From an uncultured Hungatella sp. (GTDB lineage Bacteria; Bacillota; Clostridia; Lachnospirales; Lachnospiraceae), in the NCBI GenBank assembly GCA_910579515.1, contig CAJTUV010000006.1:51379-115378 (forward strand): 64,000 nt of DNA, read 5' to 3'. Below the pieces are notes generated by a model. That model made no database searches. It had not been told where the DNA came from and saw nothing but the letters and a program-made list of their open reading frames with translations. Positions 1-8,766 of the stretch are shown piece after piece. The stretch's first letter is position 1. Every line of letters begins with the position of its first letter. The position numbers and the translations under genes are program-made.

Positions 1-2523
1 ATCAATGCGGGACTTAAGCAACTCCTCCCATGCGTGATGAGCGGCAGAGCGGATTTGGGCTCCGGGAATCTGAAATTCTTTTTCAAACTCTGCGACTAAC
101 TGCCTGGTGAGAATTTCCTCATTGGTAAAGGCCATAAATGGGTTTAAAAACCGAATGTCTTTCTCTTTTAATTCTTCTACATTGTTTTTGATATTTTCCG
201 CATAAGAAGTAACCATGGGACAATTATAGTGGTTACCTGCATCCGGCTGTTCGTTGCGCTCATAGGGAATGCAGGGATAAAAAATCGTTTTAATCCCCTG
301 GGCGATGAGCCAGGAAATATGTCCATGAGCCAGTTTAGCCGGATAGCATTCGGATTCACTGGGAATGGACTCGATTCCTAATTCGTAAATATCTCTGGTA
401 GACTGAGGTGATAACACGGTGCGAAAGCCCAGCTCTTTAAAGAAAACTGCCCAGAAGGGATAGTTCTCATAAAAGTTTAAAACTCTGGGAATGCCGATGG
501 TTCCTCTATAGGCCTGGTCAGGAGTTAAGGATTCATAGTCAAAGATACGATGGTATTTATAATCAAAGAGGTTTGGGATTTCTTTCCTTGTTTTTTCTTT
601 TCCAAGTCCTCTTTCGCAGCGGTTTCCGCTGACAAACTGACGGCCGCCGTCAAAGCGGTTGACTGTAAGAACACAGTGATTCGTACAGCCTTTACAACGG
701 GCCATAGTTGTCTCATAGTTCAAGTGAATAATCTTATCAAGGGGCATCATAGAGGATTGACTGCCTTTTTCATATCGCTCCCTGGCAATTAATGCAGCGC
801 CGAACGCTCCCATAATCCCTGCAATGTCAGGACGGATAGCTTCACATCCTGCAATCTTTTCAAAACTGCGAAGGACTGCATCATTATAGAAAGTGCCGCC
901 CTGAACCACCACATGATTTCCTAAATCGGAAGGACTGGTGATTTTGATGACTTTATATAAAGCATTCTTAATAACAGAATAAGCTAGGCCGGCAGAGATA
1001 TCTGCTACACTGGCTCCTTCCTTTTGGGCCTGTTTTACATTGGAATTCATGAAAACGGTACAGCGAGAACCTAAATCTGTAGGATTTTGGGCAAAGAGAG
1101 CTTCCTTGGCAAAATCCTCCACAGAATAATTTAAGGACTTGGCAAAAGTTTCAATAAAAGAACCACATCCAGAAGAGCAGGCCTCGTTTAATTGGACGCT
1201 GTCTACACTGTTTTCTTTGATTTTTATACATTTCATGTCCTGGCCGCCGATATCCAGGATGCAGTCTACTTCTGGGTCAAAGAACTTTGCGGCATAGTAA
1301 TGGGAAATGGTTTCGACTTCCCCTTCATCTAAGAGAAAGGCTGCTTTTAAAAGGGCTTCCCCATATCCTGTGGAACAGGACCAGGCAATTTTTGCCTTCG
1401 AGGGAAGTAAGGCTTTGATTTCCCTCATAGACCGGATCGCTGTTGCAAGAGGACTTCCGTTATTGTTGCTGTAATAATCGTAAAGCAGGGAACCATCTTC
1501 ACCTACCAATGCGATTTTTGTTGTGGTAGAACCAGCATCGATGCCTAAGTAGCAGTTGCCCTCATAGTCAGACAGAAGGGCTTTCTTAACCATATGACTG
1601 TTATGTCGATTTTTGAAAGCATCATAATCATCTTCTGTGGCAAATAAAGGATCCATTCGTTTTACTTCAAACTCCATCTGTATGCCATTTTCCAGACGAT
1701 CAATCAGAGCTTCCAGAGAAATCTCGTGCTCTTTGGCGCTGTTCATAGCAGCACCTAGAGCGGCAAATAAGTGGGAATGCTCTGGGGCAATGACCTGCTC
1801 TGGCGTCAAGTGAAGCGTGCGGATAAACGCTTCCCGCAGCTGCGGCAGAAAGTGAAGAGGACCGCCTAAAAATGCTACGTTTCCACGAATTGGTTTTCCG
1901 CAGGCCAAACCGCTGATGGTCTGATTTACCACAGCCTGAAAAATAGACGCAGATAAATCTTCTCTGGTGGCGCCCTCGTTAATGAGGGGCTGAATGTCTG
2001 ACTTGGCGAATACGCCGCAGCGTGCGGCAATAGGATAAATCATTTGATAATTTTTTGCATACTCATTCAGGCCATATGCATCGGTCTGAAGCAAAGCAGC
2101 CATCTGATCAATAAAGGAGCCAGTGCCTCCGGCGCAGATACCGTTCATCCTCTGATCAATGCCGCCCGTAAAGTAGATGATTTTTGCATCTTCGCCGCCC
2201 AGTTCAATGGCCACATCCGTTTTAGGAGCGAAATCCTTTAGGGAGGTGGCAACAGAGACCACTTCCTGAGTAAAGGGAATCCCTAAATGTTTGGATAAGG
2301 TCAATCCGCCAGAGCCGGTGATAACCGGATATAAAAGAACGGCGCCTAATTTGTTTCTGGCCTGTTTTAAAAGATCGGCCAGAGTTTCCTGAATGTTGGC
2401 GAAATGCCGTTGATAACCGGAAAAAACCATGCCCTGAGGTTCATTGGTGGAAGCGGCGTCATCTACTATGGCAATTTTTACAGTGGTGGAACCAATATCG
2501 ATTCCTAAAGAATATTTTTTCAT
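1..2523 (-). CDS. Acyl-CoA dehydratase activase, giant tandem form (partial, 3' end outside window)
   Basis: ATPase of the BadF/HgdC family that drives low-potential electrons into 2-hydroxyacyl-CoA dehydratases. The first 841 residues are present; the C-terminus lies beyond position 1. Two actin-like ATPase domains stand in tandem: the first opens with [13 protein letters not shown] near residue 5 and contains a [10 protein letters not shown] segment, the second opens with [13 protein letters not shown] near residue 324 and contains [11 protein letters not shown]. Each has a cysteine expected to help bridge a [4Fe-4S] cluster. A Cys cluster (CKGCTNHC, near residue 605) and a DUF2229-type region follow. 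The start is ATG at 2523, with a GGAGGCAGG ribosome site just upstream. Such long activases (about 1400 aa) are common in Lachnospiraceae. Their dehydratase partner is often unlinked and none is visible here. Confidence 0.88.
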   Translation of the reverse strand, partial: MKKYSLGIDIGSTTVKIAIVDDAASTNEPQGMVFSGYQRHFANIQETLADLLKQARNKLGAVLLYPVITGSGGLTLSKHLGIPFTQEVVSVATSLKDFAPKTDVAIELGGEDAKIIYFTGGIDQRMNGICAGGTGSFIDQMAALLQTDAYGLNEYAKNYQMIYPIAARCGVFAKSDIQPLINEGATREDLSASIFQAVVNQTISGLACGKPIRGNVAFLGGPLHFLPQLREAFIRTLHLTPEQVIAPEHSHLFAALGAAMNSAKEHEISLEALIDRLENGIQMEFEVKRMDPLFATEDDYDAFKNRHNSHMVKKALLSDYEGNCYLGIDAGSTTTKIALVGEDGSLLYDYYSNNNGSPLATAIRSMREIKALLPSKAKIAWSCSTGYGEALLKAAFLLDEGEVETISHYYAAKFFDPEVDCILDIGGQDMKCIKIKENSVDSVQLNEACSSGCGSFIETFAKSLNYSVEDFAKEALFAQNPTDLGSRCTVFMNSNVKQAQKEGASVADISAGLAYSVIKNALYKVIKITSPSDLGNHVVVQGGTFYNDAVLRSFEKIAGCEAIRPDIAGIMGAFGAALIARERYEKGSQSSMMPLDKIIHLNYETTMARCKGCTNHCVLTVNRFDGGRQFVSGNRCERGLGKEKTRKEIPNLFDYKYHRIFDYESLTPDQAYRGTIGIPRVLNFYENYPFWAVFFKELGFRTVLSPQSTRDIYELGIESIPSESECYPAKLAHGHISWLIAQGIKTIFYPCIPYERNEQPDAGNHYNCPMVTSYAENIKNNVEELKEKDIRFLNPFMAFTNEEILTRQLVAEFEKEFQIPGAQIRSAAHHAWEELLKSRID

Positions 2524-2692
2524 ATGTGCGGGGAATTTCCCCTGCCTCCTTTGCACAAAAAAACATAATGTAGCAAGTTTACCATAAAACAAAAAAGATT
2601 ACAATCGGTGCAATACGCTAAAAAAGTGTTAATGTGTGGGAAAAATTGTTACTATTTACAATCCTGGTTATGGGAAACTTACGACGTAATGT

Positions 2693-2721
2693 TTGACAAA
2701 CTTCCAGCCAGAACCTATAAT
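2693..2721 (+). promoter_or_regulatory. Sigma-A promoter of the CorA-type gene
   Basis: TTGACA (2693-2698), a 17-bp spacer and TATAAT (2716-2721): a perfect consensus promoter. It lies downstream of an alternative in-frame ATG at 2608, so the working start codon of the next gene must be further in. Confidence 0.85.
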
Positions 2722-2778
2722 GGAAAAGTCAAGATGCAGATGGAAGCTGACAGACACAGGAGAGAGGAGGGGAAGACC

Positions 2779-3720
2779 ATGATTCAGATTTTTATGACAG
2801 AGGAAGGTACTATCCATCAAAAGGATGAGATTCAACCGGGAGCCTGGATAGCCCTTACCAACCCAACTGCTACAGAGATCTTAGAGATTTCTGAAACGTA
2901 CAAAATAGATCCTGACCATTTGAGAGCGCCTTTGGATGAAGAGGAACGTTCTCGTATTGAAGTTGAGGAGGGATATTCTTTGATACTGGTAGATATTCCT
3001 TCAATCGAAGAGAGAAGCGGTAAGGACTGGTATATTACGATTCCTTTGGGCATTATAACAGCAGAACAGTGCATCATTACGGTGTGCCTTGAAGAAACCC
3101 CGATTCTGACTGCATTTATGGATGGCAGAGTCAAGGAATTTTATACCTATATGAAGACCAGATTCATCTTGCAGATTCTGTATAAAAACGCTTCCCAATA
3201 TCTTCAGTATCTGAGAGTAATTGACAAGAAAAGCGATATTGTTGAGCGAAAGCTTCATCAGTCGCAAAAGAATCAGGAATTGATTGAACTTTTGGAGTTG
3301 GAGAAGAGCTTAGTATATTTTACCACATCCCTTCGCTCCAACGAGGTGGTGTTCGAAAAGCTTTTGAAAATTGAGAAAATTAAAAAATACCCCGAGGATA
3401 CGGAACTTCTTGAGGACGTTATTATTGAGAATAAGCAGGCTATTGAGATGGCGAACATTTACAGCGGAATTTTAAGCGGAACCATGGATGCCTTTGCGTC
3501 AGTCATCTCCAATAATCTAAATATTGTTATGAAGTTCTTGGCTACGATTACGATTGTCATGTCTATTCCCACTATGGTGGCAAGCTTTTATGGTATGAAT
3601 GTCAACAGCGCCGGAATGCCGTTTGCCAACAGCATTTATGGATTTTGGATTGTTCTGGGAGTTGCAGGGCTGTTTTCTCTGGCAGTGGCGCTGATTTTTT
3701 CAAAAAAGGATTTGTTTTAG
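2779..3720 (+). CDS. CorA family divalent metal (Mg2+/Co2+) channel
   Basis: Membrane channel for Mg2+ or related divalent cations, 313 aa. The N-terminal two thirds is the soluble cytoplasmic funnel domain and the C-terminus holds the two membrane helices. The family's pore signature YGMN is at residues 271-274, at the end of the first helix. The protein ends in a basic tail (FSKKDLF). The start is ATG 2779 behind AGAGAGGAGGGG; it is preferred over ATG 2608 because a consensus promoter lies between them. CorA and the more divergent CorA-like subfamilies cannot be separated here, so the transported ion is an inference from the family. Confidence 0.85.
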   Translation: MIQIFMTEEGTIHQKDEIQPGAWIALTNPTATEILEISETYKIDPDHLRAPLDEEERSRIEVEEGYSLILVDIPSIEERSGKDWYITIPLGIITAEQCIITVCLEETPILTAFMDGRVKEFYTYMKTRFILQILYKNASQYLQYLRVIDKKSDIVERKLHQSQKNQELIELLELEKSLVYFTTSLRSNEVVFEKLLKIEKIKKYPEDTELLEDVIIENKQAIEMANIYSGILSGTMDAFASVISNNLNIVMKFLATITIVMSIPTMVASFYGMNVNSAGMPFANSIYGFWIVLGVAGLFSLAVALIFSKKDLF

Positions 3721-3754
3721 AGATTTATTAAATTAAGAAGAAAAGGACGATAAC

Positions 3755-4633
3755 ATGAAGTTTTTTAGTAAAATGGAACGGAAGTTGGGAAGATATGCCA
3801 TACGGAATTTGATGTACTATATTATGATTATTTATGCGGTTGGGATTGTGATTCAGATGCTCAATCCTGCTTTCTATTGGGGACTGCTGTGTTTAAACCC
3901 ACAGGCAATTTTAAGGGGAGAAATTTGGAGAATTGTTACCTTTTTGATTTATCCGCCTATGGGCTCCATGGCTCCGCTGGGATCCTCTATGGGGGTGATG
4001 ATGTCGGATCTATTGTTTAACGGGATTGCGCTGTCTCTTTACTATTCTCTGGGGACAAATCTGGAGAGAACGTGGGGGGCCTTCCGGTTTAACGTATACT
4101 TTTTTATGGGGGTTATCGGCCACGTTTTGGCGTCTCTAATTGGATATATCGTATTTCGCCAGCCCTTGATTTTAACCACAGTATACTTGAATTTTTCTTT
4201 GTTTTTTGCTTTTGCAGCGGTGTATCCCAATCTGGAATTTCTGCTGTTTATGGTTCTTCCTGTAAAAGCTAAAGTTCTTGCTATTTTTGACGGAATCTTT
4301 TTCTTGTATGGATTTATCGTTGGCGGTGCGGCGGATCGGTGCGCCATTATCCTGTCTCTGGCTAACTTTCTTATCTTCTTTTTGATGACCAGAAATTTGA
4401 ACAGGATTAATCCAAAGGAGATCAAGAGAAAAAGGGATTATCAGGCGAAAGTGAAAATCCTGCCTAAAGGTGCCAGCCGTCATAAATGCGCGGTGTGTGG
4501 GCGGACAGAGGCGGATGGGGAGAATTTGGAATTTCGCTATTGTTCCAAATGTGCAGGCGGTTTAGAGTACTGTCAGGATCATCTGTATACCCACCGGCAT
4601 GTTACAGAAGAGATAAAGCAGTTGAATGAATAA
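3755..4633 (+). CDS. Rhomboid-like membrane protein without catalytic residues, C-terminal zinc ribbon
   Basis: Multi-pass membrane protein, 292 aa. The GEIWRIVTFLIYP segment and the helix pattern resemble rhomboid intramembrane proteases. However, the GxSG serine motif is replaced by YLNFSLFFAF, and no histidine is seen in the last membrane helix (near SLANFLIFF). It is probably a derlin-like pseudoprotease. After a basic linker, roughly residues 245-283 form a cytoplasmic metal-binding module with CAVC, CSKC and CQDH pairs. It lies 34 bp after the CorA gene and 34 bp before pyk. Its role is unknown; by analogy with pseudorhomboids it could bind membrane clients. Confidence 0.6.
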   Translation: MKFFSKMERKLGRYAIRNLMYYIMIIYAVGIVIQMLNPAFYWGLLCLNPQAILRGEIWRIVTFLIYPPMGSMAPLGSSMGVMMSDLLFNGIALSLYYSLGTNLERTWGAFRFNVYFFMGVIGHVLASLIGYIVFRQPLILTTVYLNFSLFFAFAAVYPNLEFLLFMVLPVKAKVLAIFDGIFFLYGFIVGGAADRCAIILSLANFLIFFLMTRNLNRINPKEIKRKRDYQAKVKILPKGASRHKCAVCGRTEADGENLEFRYCSKCAGGLEYCQDHLYTHRHVTEEIKQLNE

Positions 4634-4667
4634 TCATAGATTGAATCATTGCAGAATGGAGGAAGTT

Positions 4668-6104
4668 ATGAAGAAGACAAAGATTATTTGTACTATGGGG
4701 CCCAATGAGGACGACCGCCAGGTGATGATGGATCTGGCAAAGAACGGCATGGATATCGCCAGGTTTAACTTTTCCCATGGAACTCATGAGGAGCAGAAAG
4801 AGCGTCTGGACCGGCTTAAAAGCGTCAGAGAGGAGCTGGATATGCCTATCGCCGCTCTTTTGGATACAAAGGGGCCGGAGATTCGCACCGGACTTTTAAA
4901 AGACGGAAAAAAGGTGCTTCTGGAAGAGGGAAAGCCATTTACATTGACAACCAAGTCTATTGAGGGAGACGAGAAAATTTGTCATATCAATTACAGCGGA
5001 TTGGCAGAAGACGTCAGTGCGGGGAATCGGATTCTGATTGATGACGGCCTGATTGAGCTTCGGGTCGAGAGCGTGGAGGGAAGCGAGATTCACTGCGTAG
5101 TGATAAACGGCGGGGAATTAGGACAGAGAAAGGGAGTTAATGTACCTAATGTGAAAATTAAGCTTCCGGCGTTGACAGAAAAGGACAAAGAAGATATCTG
5201 GTTTGGCATTGAGCAGGGCTTTGACTTTATTGCTGCTTCTTTCGTGCGCAACGCAGACGCCATTATTGAAATTAAGCAGATGCTTTCTGTGGCAGGCTCT
5301 AATATTAAGGTGATCGCCAAGATTGAAAATGAAGAGGGCATCGAAAATTTGGATGCGATTATTGAGGCCAGTGATGGAATTATGGTGGCAAGAGGAGATT
5401 TGGGAGTGGAAATTCCGGCAGAAAAGGTTCCTTATCTCCAGAAGACGATTATCCGCAAATGCAACGAGGCATGTAAACCGGTTATCACGGCAACACAGAT
5501 GCTTGATTCCATGATCCGCAATCCTCGTCCAACCAGGGCTGAGGTGACAGATGTGGCCAATGCAGTGTATGATGGGACGGATGTAGTGATGCTGTCTGGT
5601 GAGACGGCCATGGGAAAGTATCCGGTGGAAGCTTTAAAGATGATGGTTCAGATTGTGATGGAAGCAGAATCCCATTTGGACTACAGTGCTTACCAGGCAC
5701 GAAATATTTCTGCGGATAACCGGAAAAATATATCCAATGCGGTTTGCTTTTCCTCTGTATCTACAGCATACGACCTGAATGCCAAGGTGATTGTGGCTCC
5801 AAGTATCAGTGGTTTTACTGCCAGACTTCTCTCCAAATATCGTCCAAGTGCAAAAATCATCGGATTGTCTCCAAACGCCAGTGCAGTGAGGCAGATGCAG
5901 ATTTACTGGGGGGTAACGCCTTTTGTGGCAAGAAGGGCAGAGTCTACAGATATATTGATTGCCTCTTCGGTTGATCTGTTAAAAGAGAAAAAGATTTTAG
6001 TATCTGGAGATTTGGCTGTTGTGACTGCAGGCGTGGTAAATTATGAGACGCGCCATGAGCCGGCGCTTCACACCAACATTATGCGTATTGTAAGTATTTT
6101 ATAA
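4668..6104 (+). CDS. pyk: Pyruvate kinase
   Basis: Last step of glycolysis: phosphoenolpyruvate + ADP to pyruvate + ATP, cytosolic. The 478-aa protein has the family hallmarks: N-terminal KIICTMGPNE, DTKGPEIRTG, IAKIENEEG and the MVARGDLGVEIP / TATQMLDSM region, followed by the C-terminal allosteric domain. The start ATG 4668 follows GGAGGAAGTT; an in-frame ATG at 4626 overlaps the previous gene and lacks a ribosome site. There is no extra PEP-utiliser domain of the kind found in some Bacillus enzymes. It was probably transcribed with the gene before it and with the decarboxylase 12 bp after it. Confidence 0.95.
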   Translation: MKKTKIICTMGPNEDDRQVMMDLAKNGMDIARFNFSHGTHEEQKERLDRLKSVREELDMPIAALLDTKGPEIRTGLLKDGKKVLLEEGKPFTLTTKSIEGDEKICHINYSGLAEDVSAGNRILIDDGLIELRVESVEGSEIHCVVINGGELGQRKGVNVPNVKIKLPALTEKDKEDIWFGIEQGFDFIAASFVRNADAIIEIKQMLSVAGSNIKVIAKIENEEGIENLDAIIEASDGIMVARGDLGVEIPAEKVPYLQKTIIRKCNEACKPVITATQMLDSMIRNPRPTRAEVTDVANAVYDGTDVVMLSGETAMGKYPVEALKMMVQIVMEAESHLDYSAYQARNISADNRKNISNAVCFSSVSTAYDLNAKVIVAPSISGFTARLLSKYRPSAKIIGLSPNASAVRQMQIYWGVTPFVARRAESTDILIASSVDLLKEKKILVSGDLAVVTAGVVNYETRHEPALHTNIMRIVSIL

Positions 6105-6116
6105 GGAGCAGAGGAT

Positions 6117-7385
6117 ATGGAAAAGAAACCGTTTGTGACACTTGAAACATTACAGGAAATGTTAAAGACTTATTCCACCCCCTTTCATCTGTATGATGAG
6201 AGGGGGATTCGGGAGAATGTGAAAAGGCTGAAAGCTGCTTTTTCGTGGAACCCGGGATTTAAGGAATATTTTGCGGTAAAGGCAACTCCCAATCCGTTCA
6301 TTTTAAAAATTCTTCAGGAGTTTGGATGTGGAACGGACTGTTCTTCTCTGACAGAGCTTATGATGTCTGATGCATGTGGATTTCATGGGAAGGAGATTAT
6401 GTTTTCCTCCAATGATACGCCGCCAGAGGAGTTTCAAATGGCAAGCAGCCTGGGAGCCATAATAAACCTGGACGACATCACCCACATTCAGTGTCTGGAG
6501 GATACCATTGGCTATATTCCAGAAACCATTAGCTGCCGATATAATCCGGGCGGGTTGTTTCAGATTAGTAATGACATAATGGACAACCCGGGTGATGCTA
6601 AATATGGAATGACCACAGAACAGATTTTTGAGGCATTTAAAATTCTTAAGGCTAAAGGAGCAAAGCATTTCGGTATTCACGCATTTTTGGCAAGCAATAC
6701 GGTGACCAATGAGTATTATCCAATGTTGGCAAAGGTGTTGTTTGAGGTGGCGGTGAGACTTCATGAGGAGACTGGGGCAGAGATCGACTTTATTAATCTT
6801 TCCGGTGGTATCGGAATTCCATACCGCCCTGACCAGGAGCCCAACGACATCATGGCAATCGGAGAGGGCGTGCGCAAAGTATATGAGGAGGTCCTGATTC
6901 CGGCTGGCATGGGAAAAGTGGCTTTGTATACAGAACTGGGGCGGTTTATGCTGGGGCCTTATGGCTGTCTGGTAACAAAGGCAATTCATGAAAAGCATAC
7001 TCATAAAGAATATATAGGAGTAGACGCTTGTGCGGTGAACCTGATGCGCCCTGCAATGTATGGAGCATACCACCATATCACAGTCATGGGGAAAGAGAAT
7101 GAGCCTTGTGACCACAGATACGACGTAGTGGGCTCTCTTTGTGAAAATAATGATAAATTTGCCATTGACCGGATGCTTCCAGAGATTGAAAAAGGGGATA
7201 TTTTGGTGATCCATGATACGGGAGCTCACGGTTTTGCTATGGGATACAATTACAATGGAAAGCTGAAATCTTCAGAACTTCTATTAAAAGAGGACGGCTC
7301 TGTCCAGCTGATTCGCCGTCAGGAGATGCCAAAAGACTATTTTGCTACTTTTGATTTTTGCAGTATCTTTGAAAATTATCAGTAG
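6117..7385 (+). CDS. lysA: Diaminopimelate decarboxylase-like PLP enzyme
   Basis: Fold-III PLP decarboxylase, 422 aa, most like LysA (meso-diaminopimelate to L-lysine + CO2). The Schiff-base lysine is K55 in YFAVKATPNP, and the glycine-rich phosphate loop is INLSGGIGIPY. VGSLCENNDKF and the C-terminal GAHGFAMGYNYNG fit the substrate side of the barrel. The start has a GGAGCAGAGG site 5 bp upstream. It follows pyruvate kinase by 12 bp and ends before a strong hairpin. A related amino-acid decarboxylase of the same fold is possible, but the spacing of motifs fits LysA best. Confidence 0.82.
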   Translation: MEKKPFVTLETLQEMLKTYSTPFHLYDERGIRENVKRLKAAFSWNPGFKEYFAVKATPNPFILKILQEFGCGTDCSSLTELMMSDACGFHGKEIMFSSNDTPPEEFQMASSLGAIINLDDITHIQCLEDTIGYIPETISCRYNPGGLFQISNDIMDNPGDAKYGMTTEQIFEAFKILKAKGAKHFGIHAFLASNTVTNEYYPMLAKVLFEVAVRLHEETGAEIDFINLSGGIGIPYRPDQEPNDIMAIGEGVRKVYEEVLIPAGMGKVALYTELGRFMLGPYGCLVTKAIHEKHTHKEYIGVDACAVNLMRPAMYGAYHHITVMGKENEPCDHRYDVVGSLCENNDKFAIDRMLPEIEKGDILVIHDTGAHGFAMGYNYNGKLKSSELLLKEDGSVQLIRRQEMPKDYFATFDFCSIFENYQ

Positions 7386-7443
7386 ACGGTACGCTCTGGC
7401 GTAAGAAATCTGAAAGAAAACAGTAAAAGACAAAAAGAAAAAC

Positions 7444-7482
7444 GCTCCGTATTGGCTGAATACGGAGCATCATCTTGTCTTT
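7444..7482 (+). terminator. Intrinsic terminator after lysA
   Basis: A 10-bp perfect stem (GCTCCGTATT at 7444-7453, AATACGGAGC at 7459-7468) with a 5-nt loop, followed by a T-rich stretch and preceded by an A-rich one. The flanks AGACAA/TTGTCT can extend the stem. Confidence 0.75.
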
Positions 7483-7689
7483 AGAATCTAGGATTTTTAA
7501 AGGATAAAGGGTTTGTGATTTGTGCAATTTATTATGGTATAAGTATAGCATAAGCCCGTAAGAAAAGATTGTAGATTGTTTAAAAAGATTATGAAGAAAT
7601 TCTTAAGATGTTATGGGACTGTTAATGCCAAAACCATTTTTCTTGTTTGTGAATATCTTAATAGAAAGAAGTGATTAAGGATATAGAAA
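7483..7689. other. Intergenic region upstream of subtilase gene
   Basis: About 200 bp of AT-rich DNA between the lysA terminator and the protease start. It holds several -10-like sequences (for example TATAAG near 7538) but no pair with good spacing that could be assigned confidently. No gene or repeat is seen. Confidence 0.4.
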
Positions 7690-8589
7690 TTGAATCAGGC
7701 AAGAGAACTTATTCACTGCAATGGTCCAGCCTCAAATGGGCTTACTGGCCATGGTGTGGGAGTAGCCATTTTGGATACGGGAATTTATCCCCATATAGAT
7801 TTTGACGATCGGATCACTGCTTTTTATGATGTTCTAAGAAGGAGAGCATCCGTTTATGACGATAATGGTCATGGAACCCATATATCCGCAATCATAGGAG
7901 GAACTGGAGCTGGGTCGGAAGGGAGGTACTGCGGCGTTGCACCTGGGTGCAGCCTTATCTCTGTAAAGGTGTTGGATGCGAAAGGCAACGGGTTTGCCTC
8001 GGATGTTTTAACCGGCCTTCACTGGATTCGAGAGCAGAGGGAAAGGCTGGGAATTCGAATCGTCAATATTTCTGTAGGTTCTTATTCCAGGAGAAACATG
8101 TCGGAGAATTCGGCCCTGGTACGAGGTGTGGATGCAGCGTGGGACGACGGATTAGTGGTGGTAGTGGCAGCAGGGAACAAAGGCCCTGGACGAATGACAG
8201 TGACCACTCCGGGAATCAGCCGGAAGGTTATTACCGTAGGATGCTCTGATGATTACAAGGAAGTGAATGTGATGGGAAACCGTATGGTAGATTATTCTGG
8301 CAGAGGGCCTACAGGAGCTTGTATCTGTAAACCGGAAATTATTGCTCCAGGGGCGGGAATCGTCAGCTGTTCCAATGACAGGAAACAGTATTCCATAAAA
8401 AGCGGTACATCCATGTCTACTCCGATTGTGGCTGGCGCTCTTGCGCTGCTTTTGGAGAAATATCCGGATATGAACAATCGGGATGTAAAGCTTCGCCTGC
8501 GGGAGAGGGCGGTGGATTTGGGGCTTCCAAGAAATCAGCAGGGATGGGGAATGCTGGATGTGGAGCGGCTTTTGGCAGATGAGATTTGA
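7690..8589 (+). CDS. Subtilisin-like serine protease, intracellular type (S8)
   Basis: Serine endopeptidase of 299 aa with a complete triad: D29 in AILDTG, H61 in NGHGTH, S241 in SGTSMSTP, plus the oxyanion asparagine in AAGNKG. There is no signal peptide and no room for a normal propeptide, so it resembles the intracellular serine proteases (ISP/AprX type). These act on cytoplasmic proteins, often late in growth or sporulation. The start is a TTG at 7690 behind TAAGGAT; no better ATG exists upstream in frame. It is monocistronic, bounded by a terminator on each side. Confidence 0.88.
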   Translation: MNQARELIHCNGPASNGLTGHGVGVAILDTGIYPHIDFDDRITAFYDVLRRRASVYDDNGHGTHISAIIGGTGAGSEGRYCGVAPGCSLISVKVLDAKGNGFASDVLTGLHWIREQRERLGIRIVNISVGSYSRRNMSENSALVRGVDAAWDDGLVVVVAAGNKGPGRMTVTTPGISRKVITVGCSDDYKEVNVMGNRMVDYSGRGPTGACICKPEIIAPGAGIVSCSNDRKQYSIKSGTSMSTPIVAGALALLLEKYPDMNNRDVKLRLRERAVDLGLPRNQQGWGMLDVERLLADEI

Positions 8590-8593
8590 GTAA

Positions 8594-8697
8594 GGCGGCA
8601 GCCGATCCCAGAAAAAATTACAGTTTTCTGGGCAGCCAAGGGGCTGGCTGGGAACGGCTGCCACGTGTACTGTAACCTTTTGCTTGCTTTTTTTTCT
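8594..8697 (+). terminator. Multi-stem terminator after the subtilase
   Basis: An outer stem GGCAGCCG (8597-8604) / CGGCTGCC (8655-8662) encloses a hairpin CCCAGAAAA (8608-8616) / TTTTCTGGG and a smaller CAGCC/GGCTG stem. T-rich DNA up to 8697 follows. An alternative TTACAGT/ACTGTAA pairing spans the same region. It is more elaborate than a simple terminator. Confidence 0.55.
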
Positions 8698-8712
8698 AAA
8701 TAAACTTATAAT
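8684..8712 (+). promoter_or_regulatory. Promoter of relA
   Basis: TTGCTT (8684-8689), 17 bp, TATAAT (8707-8712). The -35 element lies inside the T tract of the upstream terminator. Confidence 0.6.
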
Positions 8713-8766
8713 ACCCTCAGTGGACAAGGGGTTACGCACTACATTACACTAGAAAAGGTGACGTCT

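Noticed and set aside
2608..2778. Longer N-terminus for the CorA-type protein starting at ATG 2608
   Set aside because: A perfect promoter (2693-2721) lies inside this stretch, and a strong ribosome site precedes ATG 2779.
6303..7229. Long open frame on the minus strand opposite lysA
   Set aside because: No recognisable protein features, no ribosome site, and fully antisense to a conserved gene.
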